Positions 54,680-63,565 of a stretch of DNA of 64,000 nt are shown here, piece by piece. Where the stretch lies: the NCBI GenBank assembly GCA_030323885.1, contig CM059192.1:66852977-66916976 (forward strand), written 5' to 3'. How positions within the stretch are numbered: position 1 is the stretch's first letter; each line of letters starts with the position of its first letter. The position numbers were made by a program, and so were the translations under genes. The notes under the pieces are model-generated. The model searched no databases, had not been told where the DNA came from, and saw nothing but the letters and a program-made list of their open reading frames with translations. The stretch comes from Branchipolynoe longqiensis. Its lineage: Eukaryota > Annelida > Polychaeta > Phyllodocida > Polynoidae.

Positions 54680-55640
54680 GATGATAATCTGGCTTTAAAT
54701 ATAATAATTGGAAGTATCGTGACTATAAAGGAAATGGAGGGGAAGTATTTATTCATATGATTGACATTGGAAGAGAATAGATGGTGTTGGAAGGAACAGA
54801 AATAAAGTTTTGAGCTCATATAATGGGATTGAGACGTTCCTTGCATTCCTTACCCTTTACGAACAGGTCCCTTATTACACTAACCATCACGGTCAACCCC
54901 CTAATGATGATTCATTATTATATCTATTACTATTGGCCTTTTGCACCGACGATGGAATAATGTAGATATAAGAGTAACACAGAATAACCCTCTCCTCGGG
55001 ACTAGTAACCACCTTCTTAATATGGACAATAACAATAATAGGTAATATCTCGGGTGTTTATAAGTGACAGTGGTGGCGGAGTACACCGTCAGCCTCAGCA
55101 ATGGAAGTATAGGAGTAATTGCAATTAATACACAAGCGATATGCGGGGGTAGAGCCCATGGACATGTATTACATAGGCTGTCGGCACTCGGGCGAGATTA
55201 TATTAACGAATACGTGAAATGGTTACGATGGATGAGAGGACGAGAGACAGCGGCGGCCACCAGCAGGAGCGGGGAATCCATGTGCATATTAATAGAATGA
55301 TAGGAGTAGAACAGTTAAATATATATATTTATATATACACATATATATATATATATCCAGACATATATCTATTTACATGCATGTGTCTGGATACAACCAA
55401 ACAGCGTTTGCACAATATTTATTGTAAGAAAATATAATGGTTCTTATATCATCCACACACAAAGTCTCACAGCAAATAGTCAAATAACTCAGTGGTACAT
55501 GTTCACTAAAGTATTGATAGTCCCCATGTGTGGGTGGAGTGGTTCCTAATGGCCCTCCTGTGTCTTAGTTTCCCTCAAGATAAATAATAAATAACAAACC
55601 AGACTTTCCATCCATCTATTATTATTATTACATACGCCAT
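54680..55640. other. No gene recognised; AT tract at 55,318-55,372
   Basis: Short frames only. TATATA-rich segment at 55,318-55,372. Confidence 0.4.
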
Positions 55641-55654
55641 TGTGACAAATCACT

Positions 55655-55735
55655 CTTTGACCAAGTAGTTAGAGCTCACGTCTCCACTGTACGAGGTCGT
55701 GGGTTCAATCCCAACCGACTCTAATCAAAGACCTA
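55655..55735 (+). mobile_element. tRNA-like SINE head fragment (third type)
   Basis: ACCAAGTAGTTAGAGCTCAC and GTCGTGGGTTCAATCCCAAC resemble A and B boxes at tRNA spacing. A GACTCTAATCAAAGACC linker follows, as in SINE heads. No intact tRNA fold is claimed. Confidence 0.5.
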
Positions 55736-55832
55736 TCTAATAATAATACAATATTGATTTCCACATGATCACTGTACACACAAGTGGATATTTATATCAG
55801 TATCTTTTCACATGAACAAGGAGAAAGTAAAA

Positions 55833-56152
55833 TGGTGTTCTCTGTGGTGAAGTGGTTAGAGTGTCTGACTTTTTTCTAGGTCAGACTCCTAATCTGAAGG
55901 TCGGTAGTTCGACTCCCCGTGCCCCCATCTCTGCCAATTTGGATTTCCACCGCCATGTATAACTTACAGCGTCATTAAAGGCCAGTTGCTCTCATACCAT
56001 GTCTATGTGGTGTGGGAGGTTAAAAATCCCTTGGGTCGGTAAAAGTGTAGGCTCGGGCTTTCTATCGACAAACTGTCTAATGGTGAAAACAAGCCTATTC
56101 AGGCTTATCCATGATAGGCAGTATAAATCTTCAACAACAACAACAACAACAA
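55833..56152 (+). mobile_element. SINE C, full length
   Basis: tRNA-like head GGTGAAGTGGTTAGAGTGTC with B-box GGTAGTTCGACTCCCC, body GGCCAGTTGCTCTCATACCA, 3' block TAGGCAGTATAAATCTTCAA and an (AAC)n tail. Confidence 0.9.
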
Positions 56153-56224
56153 TACTCATGAGGCGCGTTCCCCATTTAAAAATAACACACATAGCCTTGA
56201 TAGTCGTCGTTCCTACATTACCGG

Positions 56225-56285
56225 GATTACTTGGTTATGCCAAGGGCTAGATATCCCAGTGTCAGGGTAATATGACTGAGTGGAA
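56225..56285 (+). mobile_element. SINE A body relic
   Basis: CCAGTGTCAGGGTAATATGACTGAGTGG matches the body. Both ends are lost. Confidence 0.5.
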
Positions 56286-56464
56286 CATACTGATTGCTTG
56301 ATTAGGGGTTGCTTAACATCATTGCATGGTGAGTCTCGGGCAAAGTATACCCTTGCGGAGTGCATCCATTGCCAGGTTGAACACATTGTCGTTGAGTTCA
56401 TGGAACCCTGCTGCCCATCTGTCACTTGTCTTCATACCTTGAATATATCCGCCTATAACTGCCC

Positions 56465-56764
56465 CAGACGTGATCGCCGAATGAGTTGAGCGTCCGTCTA
56501 CCTTGTCGAGTCAAACCAATGACTTAAAAATTAATACTTGTCGCTTCCTAGCCAGGCGCTCGGCATTATTAGGACAGGGCAAGGACTGGTGTGCTCAGTG
56601 TCAGGATAACGTAACTGAGTGGGATATCGGGTCATGGTGCTGGCAGCCTGGTCTCCCTGTGGGGCAGAATTATAAAGTCGCCATGAGTGCGCACTGTCAC
56701 AAGTCGGTACCCATCATGATGTGACCTTAGATGTTGCCAGGACATAAAACTCCAACAACCAACC
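56465..56764 (+). mobile_element. SINE A, head partly deleted
   Basis: Head GATCGCCGAATGAGTTGAGC then GTCCGTCTACC joined directly to TTGTCGAGTCAAACCAATG, so the B-box region is missing. Body and tail ACTCCAACAACCAACCAATC are complete. Confidence 0.85.
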
Positions 56765-56829
56765 AATCCATTACTGGGCGACCCATGGAAGGTGGAAGCG
56801 TCTGCCCTCCCATATGGGCCCAAGGACCT

Positions 56830-57800
56830 ACCACTGCACTAAATGGACAGAGGCTTGTGAAAATAAAAAGCTTCAAATACCTGGGCTCAATTAAAGCTTT
56901 TGAGAGTTCCAAGCCTGGGATTCTCTCTAGGATAGCACATTTTTTCTTTCCATTTTCTTGAAGATCTATACTGCCTGTCATGGATAAGTCTGAATAGACT
57001 TGTTTTCACCATTAGATAGTTTGTTGATAGAAAGCCCGAGCCTACACCTTTACCGACCCAAGAGATTGTTAAGTCCCCCACACACCACATAGGCATGGTA
57101 TGAGAGCAACTGGCCTTTGATGACGCTGTAAGTTATACACAGCGCTGGAAATCCAAATTGGCAGAGGTGGGGGCACGGGGAATCGAACCACCAACCTTCA
57201 GATTAGGAATCCGACCTAGAAAAAAGTCAGACACTCTAACCACTCCGCCACAGAGAACACCATTCCAAGCCTGAGATATTCTCTAGGATAGCACAGGCGA
57301 CAGCAGCATTGAGAAGGATGAAACCAGTTTGGATTGATTGGTGTATTTCTCTCAGCTCCAAGACATAACTGCTGCGCTCCCTTGTAACATCCATCTTACT
57401 GTGTGCGCGTGAATCATGGATCCTCACAGCAGAACTCCAAAAAAGAATACAAACCATGGAGATGAGGCGCTACCGCAAGCTACTACAGATCCCATATAAA
57501 GACAATGTTACCAATGAGGAAGTCCATGGCAAGATCCAACTGGCGGTTAGCCCACATGCAGATGTCCTGATGATCGTAAAGACACACTGCAGAGGTATGG
57601 CCATATTTCCCATTTATCAGGTCTGGCCAAAGCCATCTTGTAAGACACAGTGAAAGCGGAAAGAAGACAAAGCAGACAAAGGAACAGGTGGAAAGACAAC
57701 ATCGGGGAAATGGACAGACCTGGAGTTTGGCAAGTCTCAGCGGGTAGCGGAGAAATGGAGAAATGGAGAAAACTGGTTACAAAGTCATCTGTGGTGCCCC
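56830..57800 (+). pseudogene. LINE reverse transcriptase C-terminal relic with a SINE inside
   Basis: The pieces read LVKIKSFKYLGSI, then SKPGILSRIA(Q)ATAALRRMKPVW, then a region with a stop, then RESWILTAELQKRIQTMEMR, RYRKLLQIPYKDNVTNEEVH, and after a frame change a KAERRQSRQRNRWKDNIGEM segment ending near 57,800. This is the usual end of a LINE RT (YLGS, W..T..L.KR...FEM..RR.L.I.W.D..TNE.V). Frameshifts and a stop show it is dead. SINE C is inserted at 56,940-57,262. Confidence 0.8.
56953..57262 (-). mobile_element. SINE C with a 33-bp target duplication
   Basis: Full minus-strand copy. The flanks 56,907-56,939 and 57,263-57,295 (TTCCAAGCCTG.GAT, CTCTAGGATAGCAC) are the duplicated target inside the LINE relic. 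Confidence 0.9.
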
Positions 57801-57814
57801 AACAACCCTTGCAG

Positions 57815-58073
57815 TTAAAGCTGCATAGTTCGATGAAAACATAACATTTTCAAAACCAAAATACTGACCTAGATTTGATTCTCCATATCTAACTTAGATT
57901 CTCCATATCTATCGGGATTGCCATAATTAATTTGGCATCTTGGCACTTCAAATACCTCAAAAGTTTGCCATTTAAGATAAAAAAAAATTACTTCAAACTA
58001 CAGACGGATAGATTATAACGATCAACCTCAGAAAATGACCAAAACTCAAAACCATCGGACTATGCAACTTTAA
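57815..58073 (-). mobile_element. MITE B, reversed, internally shortened
   Basis: TTAAAGCTGCATAGTTCGAT at the left, CATCGGACTATGCAACTTTAA at the right. The middle lacks the CCCTTCTATGTG block. Confidence 0.84.
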
Positions 58074-58234
58074 GGGATTGGTGATGATGGATGCTTAATG
58101 CCGTGTCAGCAGCAAATGCCATATTCATAGTGAGAAGTGTTCAACTTAAGTTCTGTCATAGGGGATATACTGTGATATGGTGCCAGCAGCACTATGTCCG
58201 AATGGGCAGAAAGCACTAATAAAAGTAATAGGGG

Positions 58235-58375
58235 AACCAGGCGGAATGCTATGCCATGGTGCTGCCAACACGGTACCCCAGCAGGACAACACTATGAAGC
58301 CACCTTTACTGCACACTGTCACAAGTCTGCACCCATCTGAACTTGATCTCAGTAGTTGCTAGGAGGTGAAACCCC
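58235..58375 (+). mobile_element. SINE A body, old copy
   Basis: GGTGCTGCCAACACGGTACC, CAGCAGGACAACACTATGAA, GCACACTGTCACAAGTC, AGTTGCTAGGAGGTGAAACC. Diverged and headless. Sequence from 58,376 to 58,929 shows nothing recognisable. Confidence 0.55.
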
Positions 58376-58929
58376 ACTCATCTCCCCTTCCTCCAACTGT
58401 ATATTTAGACCTAATCCCAAATCCACTAGTACAGCAAGCCATACTCAATGTCTCCTCACAGGTACGATCAGTAACTCAATGATATAGTCTAAAGGTAAAT
58501 GACTATTCACACTATTCACACATGACCTAATTAGGCATCAGAACGAGGTTGAATACGTGTCGGGTATTGGAAATGGCAGTAAGACACTGCTGTGTGCTGA
58601 TGTGTATAAACTACGACAGAAATTAAAGGAGTAAAATTTGAAGATATTCACATTTTAAACTATCGGATTCACTTTTGCATACATTTGTTCTATCTATTGG
58701 TTTTCATGAAGATGACGATCAGATGCATTTCAGTAGGCGAAGTCAACAAAGTCGCTCACCCTAGTTGCCAATCTTTTCTTAAATTCAAAATTGCATAACT
58801 TGCTTAATATATATATTAAAAAAATATATTAATAAGGTTTTATTAATTTGTAATTACTAAGACTAGTTGTTTAACTGTGTTACAATGATAACTACGCTAA
58901 CAGTGCTGCATGGTATCTGATACCACCAT

Positions 58930-59062
58930 AACTATGCAGACTTGAAGTTAGTTTGTGTTGTGGGTTTGGGTTTTGTGTTGGTGTGTGGTTGGTTTGGTGT
59001 TTTGTTTTTGGTGTTTGGGGTTTGGTGTGTGTTTTTTTTTTGGTGGTGTGTAGTGGCCTTTT
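58930..59062. repeat. GT/T-rich low-complexity tract
   Basis: Variants of GTTTGGTGTTTTG and TGGTTGGTTTGG. Its minus strand gives Asn/Thr/Lys-rich artefactual frames. Confidence 0.85.
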
Positions 59063-59079
59063 TGTTTGGTGTTTTTATG

Positions 59080-59323
59080 GCTAACTTTTGAGATATTTGA
59101 AATGCACCGATGCCAAATAAATTTTGGCAAGCACCCCCGAAAAACTTTGACACCATTGGCCTCTGCAGTAGCAGGTTCTATTTATTTGATCCAGTGTCCC
59201 GTTCTATGTGGCGAGAAATGCATAATAATTGCAACAGTATCTAAGTTAGATATGTAGAATCAAATCTCGATAATGGTTTTGATTTTGAAATGTTATGTTT
59301 TCATCGGACTATGCAGCTTTAAT
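59080..59323 (+). mobile_element. MITE B, left end replaced
   Basis: From GGCTAACTTTTGAGATATTT to CATCGGACTATGCAGCTTTAA. The left TIR is missing and the GT-rich tract lies in its place. Confidence 0.8.
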
Positions 59324-59390
59324 TCACAAATTCCTCCCCATCTATGTTCCAGCTTAGCGCCATCTCCTGTATTCTGCAGCCCACTCCAGA

Positions 59391-59690
59391 GAGGATGGCC
59401 GAATGAGTTGAATGTCCGTCTCCCGCTTTGCTAGATCAAATTGATACCTGTCACTTCCTAGCCAGACGCCCGGCATTATTAGGATAAGCAAGGACTGGTT
59501 GGGTCAGTGTCAGGATAATGCGCCTGAGTAGGATATCAGGTCATGGCACTAGCGGCCTGATTTCCCAGTGGGGCAGCACTATAACGTCGCCATTAGTGTG
59601 CACTGTCACAAGTCGGTACTCATCCTGATATGACCTTAGATGTTGCCAGGATGTAAAACTCCCAACAACGAACCAACCAACCTCTAAGCC
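59391..59690 (+). mobile_element. SINE A, head shortened
   Basis: GGATGGCCGAATGAGTTGAA, GTCCGTCTCCC, then direct jump to the AAATTGATACCTGTCAC linker. Full body and tail. Confidence 0.87.
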
Positions 59691-59783
59691 TCTCTTTCCG
59701 TTAGCCTCCTGCTCTACTGAGTCACATCAGTCTGGTCGGTTTCATTTCGGCCCGTCTGACCCCAATCAACCGCAGGCACTCAC

Positions 59784-59889
59784 CTGAACCGCTGGCCGCG
59801 GTAAAGTTAAAGCGATCGCGCATGCGCCGCTGACACAGTGACCGGAAGGAGCTTCTAGTGATCACCACGATGTGGTTTGCGGCGAAAAT
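59784..59889 (-). CDS. Candidate coding exon, unidentified
   Basis: A 106-base GC-rich segment on the minus strand is bounded by a possible acceptor (GTTAG at 59,890-59,894) and a consensus donor CAG/GTGAGT (59,779-59,786). The open frame reads IFAANHIVVITRSSFRSLCQ then RRMRDRFNFTAASGS. It stands out in base composition and donor quality from the repeats around it, but I do not recognise a family, and no partner exon was found. It is on the same strand as the ABCA exons and the CXC ORF, so it could belong to either or to neither. A chance open frame cannot be excluded. Confidence 0.25.
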
Positions 59890-59990
59890 CTAACATTAGC
59901 CGTCCAACACCTTTAGAACAAAGACAGTGCAATATGTTTTCAATAAGAACTGACACTCGCACGCATACTCGTAGTTTGCATGTGCCACTC

Positions 59991-60565
59991 TAGTAAAGGC
60001 CCTGTCACACTACGACGTAACAACGTCAGCGTAGGGAGAACGTGAAAAACGTCGAACTTCTCGGCGTAGTATGCAAATATCGGCACAAGTTGAACGTGGA
60101 TGCAGCATAGTTGACGAGAGCGCAACGTCGGTAAAGCGTAGTGATAGCGTCGTTCAACGCCAGAGGACAACGTAATTACGCTGACGGTACGTTATTAACG
60201 TTATTCGATTGCCAGAACTACATTGCTTTACGTTACCTTATGTTACTTACGTCATGAAACATTGGCGAAACGCTGAACATACATTGGACGTACGTTCGGC
60301 ATACGTTCTCCTGATGTTCCCATTACACCGCATGGACATTTCCACCGGCTTTAATGTGGGTCAACTGAGTGCAACGTAGTGCAACATAGTGACAAGCGTT
60401 TTAATAACATCCGTCTAACGTCATCGACGTTCGCCGAACGTGTACAGAACATACGTCATTCTGACGTCATCATAACGTAACCCAACGTACCTCAATGTAA
60501 TGACCAAAAGTGACCTACGCCAGGCTTATGTTGGCTCTTACGTCGTAGTGTGACAGGGGTATAAT
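59991..60565 (+). mobile_element. Word-filled TIR element (AACGT words), copy 2
   Basis: Left AGGCCCTGTCACACTACGAC, right GTCGTAGTGTGACAGGGGTA, with TAA on both sides. Aligns with 28,359-29,024 but lacks the central GTTTTGAACATG motif. Confidence 0.88.
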
Positions 60566-60649
60566 ATAGATTCGCAACTGCCCCCCCCCCCTCTTGCCCC
60601 GACCGCTAGCTAGATCCCTGCAGTATACACACCCAACGGATGGCTTGTT

Positions 60650-61862
60650 TGTGTGTTTTGGTTTTACGTCCTAGCAACATCTATCAGGACGGTGACAGCG
60701 TGCATTCATGGTAACTTTATAGTGTTGTCCCACTGGGAAATCAGGACGCCGGTGTAAAGATTTCAATTTCCCCCCATATTCAAGTTCCCCCGGGAACTTG
60801 AAAACGTTTTCAAATTCCTCCCAGGGGAATTTGAAAACGTTTTCAAGTTCCCTCCCTCATTTTAACTTTCCCTCCCCCCGGGGATTATAATCCACACCAT
60901 CTTAAATAAAATAAAAATGAACTACGGACTGACATACACACACAGACATACATGAATCTTTTATTTTGTGAAATTTCATGAAATATTAGATTTTTTGTGA
61001 ACTTTAATTTTTTTCGTTAAATTCGTTATTTTTCTGGAAATTGTCTGGAAATTTTTTATTTTCCGTGAAATTTTCGATTTGTTTAACTTTTCAATTTGTT
61101 GTGCTTTTTTGAATAATTAAAAAAATATAGAATTTTTGTGCGAAATTCTTTATTTTCGTGAAATTACATTTTTTTGGTGAATTTTTGGCGTGAAATTGTT
61201 CGATTAACAAAAAATCTTTTTGGGGAAATGTTGGTGACTACTATTACTATTTTTCATAAATTTCCGATCTTTTTAAAACTTTTACATTTTTGTGGAATTT
61301 TCTTTATTTTTAAACAATTTTAAATTCCCGGAGGGGGGAATTTGAAAATAGGGGGAGGAATCTGAAAACTGTTTTTAATTTCCCCCCGGGAATCTGAAAA
61401 CGTTTTAAATTTCCACAGAGGGAAGTTAAGAACGTTTTCAGATTCCCGGGGGGGAACTTGGGAAGGGGGGAAGTTGAAATTGTATTCCTGTAGGGGGGAT
61501 TTGAAAATAGGGGGAGGAATCTGAAAACTGTTTTTAATTTCCCTGGAGGGAAGTTAAGAACGTTTTCAGATTCACGGGGGGGGGGGGACTTAGGAAGGGG
61601 AGTTGAAATTGTATTCCTGGAGGGGGGAATTTGAAAATAGGGGGAGGAATCTGAAAACTGTTTTTAAGTTCCCCCCCAGGAATCTGAAAACGTTTTTAAG
61701 TTCCCCGGAGGGAAGTTAAAAACGTTTTCAGATTCCCGGGGGGGAACTTGAGAAGGGGGGAAGTTGAAATCGTTACACCGGCAACATGACCTGAATTCCA
61801 ACTAATTCACATTGTCTTGACACTGTGCTAACCAGTCCTTATTCTATGCTAGTATAGTACTA
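60650..61862 (-). mobile_element. SINE A interrupted by a TIR element
   Basis: The tail and body at 60,650-60,752 resume at 61,778 (CCGGCAACATGACCTGAATT, CACATTGTCTTGACACTGTG). The head is lost at 61,862. Confidence 0.84.
60753..61777 (+). mobile_element. Word-filled TIR element (TTGAAAACGTTTTCAA words) at a CCGG site
   Basis: TIR TGTAAAGATTTCAATTTCCC at the left, complement of TGTAACGATTTCAACTTCCC at the right, flanked by CCGG on both sides inside SINE A. Both flanks of the interior are repeats of CCCGGGAACTTG / GAAAACGTTTTCA. The centre (60,920-61,320) is AT-rich with GTGAAATTT words. Confidence 0.85.
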
Positions 61863-61867
61863 GTAAT

Positions 61868-62016
61868 GAGGGATGGCCGAATGAGTTAGAGCATCCGTCT
61901 CCCGGGTTGGTAGATCGTGGCTTCGAATCCTGGTCGAGTCAAACCAATGACGTAAAAATTGATACTTGTCACTTCCTGGCCAGACGCTCGGCATTACTAG
62001 GATAGGGCAAGGAGCA
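61868..62016 (+). mobile_element. SINE A, short-tail variant
   Basis: Complete GATGGCCGAATGAGTTAGAG head and linker, then CATTACTAGGATAGGGCAAG and GAGCAGTGGAATGAGG, the alternative end seen also at 50,160-50,205. Confidence 0.8.
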
Positions 62017-62100
62017 GTGGAATGAGGAAGACCAGTCATCTGTGACTGAAATTTCCCTTGCTTAAACAACTAATGTACTAAAAATAACCCCCAAAAAACA

Positions 62101-62232
62101 AAATGCCGAGTGCCGGGCTAGGTAGCAACAAGTACCAATTTTCTAAGCCATTGATATAACTCGACCAGGAATCGAACTCCCGACCTTCCACATGGGAAGG
62201 CTACACTATACCTATTAGGCCACCGCGTCCAC
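62101..62232 (-). mobile_element. SINE A head and linker
   Basis: Minus strand: GGTGGCCTAATAGGTATAGT, CTTCCCATGTGGAAGG, GGGAGTTCGATTCCTGG, then linker to CGGCATTTTG. Confidence 0.8.
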
Positions 62233-62437
62233 CTGAAGAAAGGGACGGGGTAGAAGAGAATAATATCAAACAACAGCGAATGTACCTACAAATTATAATG
62301 CCGGTTATATCGGTAAATACTGACCTAATTGTGTTTATTACAAAAAACTGTTTTCTTTTCAAATAAAGAAAGTGATATATGATGGCAATGATATGCATCC
62401 TATGTACATGTACTACACAGATATTGTTTGAGTAAAA

Positions 62438-62984
62438 CTAAAGGCCCTGTCACACTGTGCGGTACTGCATAAGCGTATGCCGAGGTATGTGCTTTTGCGC
62501 CAACACGTTGGTGTACGCTGAGACAAGTTATGGGTACGTTTGGCATAAGTAGTATTCGTTAACAACACGGTGGTGTATGCTGAGACAAGTTATGGGTACG
62601 TTCGGCATAAATAGCATTCGTTAACAACACGGTCGTGTATGCTGAGACAAGTTATGGGCACGTTTGGCATAAGTAGTATTCGTTAACAACACGGTGGTGT
62701 ATGCTGAGACAAGTTATGGGTACGTTCGGCATAAATAGCATTCGTTAACAGCACGGTGGTGTATGCTGAGACAAGTTATGGGTATGTTCAGCATAAATAG
62801 TATTCGTTAACAACACGGTGGTGTATGCTGAGACAAGTTATGGGCATGTTTGGCATAAGTAGTATTCATTAACAATTTTGAGCATGTTCAATATTCCCGT
62901 CGTATGACAGCGTGTGTTTGCGCAAAATCACATATGTCCGCATACGCTTATGCAATGTGTTAGAGTTTGACAGGGCCATTAGTG
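62438..62984 (+). mobile_element. Word-filled TIR element with six 62-bp units
   Basis: Left AGGCCCTGTCACACTGTGCG, right ATGTGTTAGAGTTTGACAGG then GCCA, flanked by TAA/TTA. 62,521-62,892 is six direct copies at exact 62-base spacing (AGACAAGTTATGGGTACGTT ...). The central motif TTTTGAGCATGTTCAATATT is at 62,877-62,896. Same subfamily as 25,339-25,645. Confidence 0.88.
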
Positions 62985-63430
62985 TGTTAGTAAACATAAC
63001 AAATAATCGCATTAGTTTCCTTGTTTTTTGTTGTTAATGGCTCTACATGTTTGGGTATTAGTCTGGTCTGTTAGGGGGATTTTAAGGAGGGATTGTGCAG
63101 ATTTGTCTACAAGCATGAAATTTGGCACACTTGTAGTTTGTGACCTCCTGAATTCAAATCTGCCGGGAGCCAAAGCCAATTCTCAATGGTGTCGCCATAT
63201 TGGACAATTCAAAATGGCCGCCACAAAAAAAAAGATTTTTACATTACTTGCCAAGAAGAAGTCATACAGTTACAAATCAAAACACTTTGCTAGGGTTTTG
63301 AAACCTCAGGGATTCTAAATCTGATGTCTGTTTGACAGTAATCTTAATACTCGCCAAAATAAATTGTTATATTATAATGAATTTTGCATAAATTTGACAC
63401 TTAAATTAATGGAATCATAAGTAAAACGTC
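62985..63430. other. No gene supported
   Basis: A 96-codon plus frame (63,028-63,318) has no recognised domain. Its AAATTTGGCACACTTGTAG / CAAAATGGCCGCC wording suggests a dispersed repeat. Confidence 0.4.
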
Positions 63431-63445
63431 TTTTCATAGGTATCC

Positions 63446-63451
63446 TTTATT
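63446..63451 (-). terminator. Poly(A) signal AATAAA of the CXC ORF
   Basis: AATAAA on the minus strand about 115 bases after the stop of the 63,566 ORF, a normal 3' UTR length. Confidence 0.6.
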
Positions 63452-63565
63452 GATCAACAAAATCAGGCTAATAACCATCAAGCAAACACTATCCAATGAA
63501 AAAGGCAGTAAATCAATAAATGAATCAATCATATCACATGCTGTGACTGGTGTGACACTGATTCA

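Noticed and set aside
63028..63318. 96-codon plus-strand ORF
   Set aside because: There is no recognised domain, and it runs antisense to the 3' flank of the CXC ORF with repeat-like wording.
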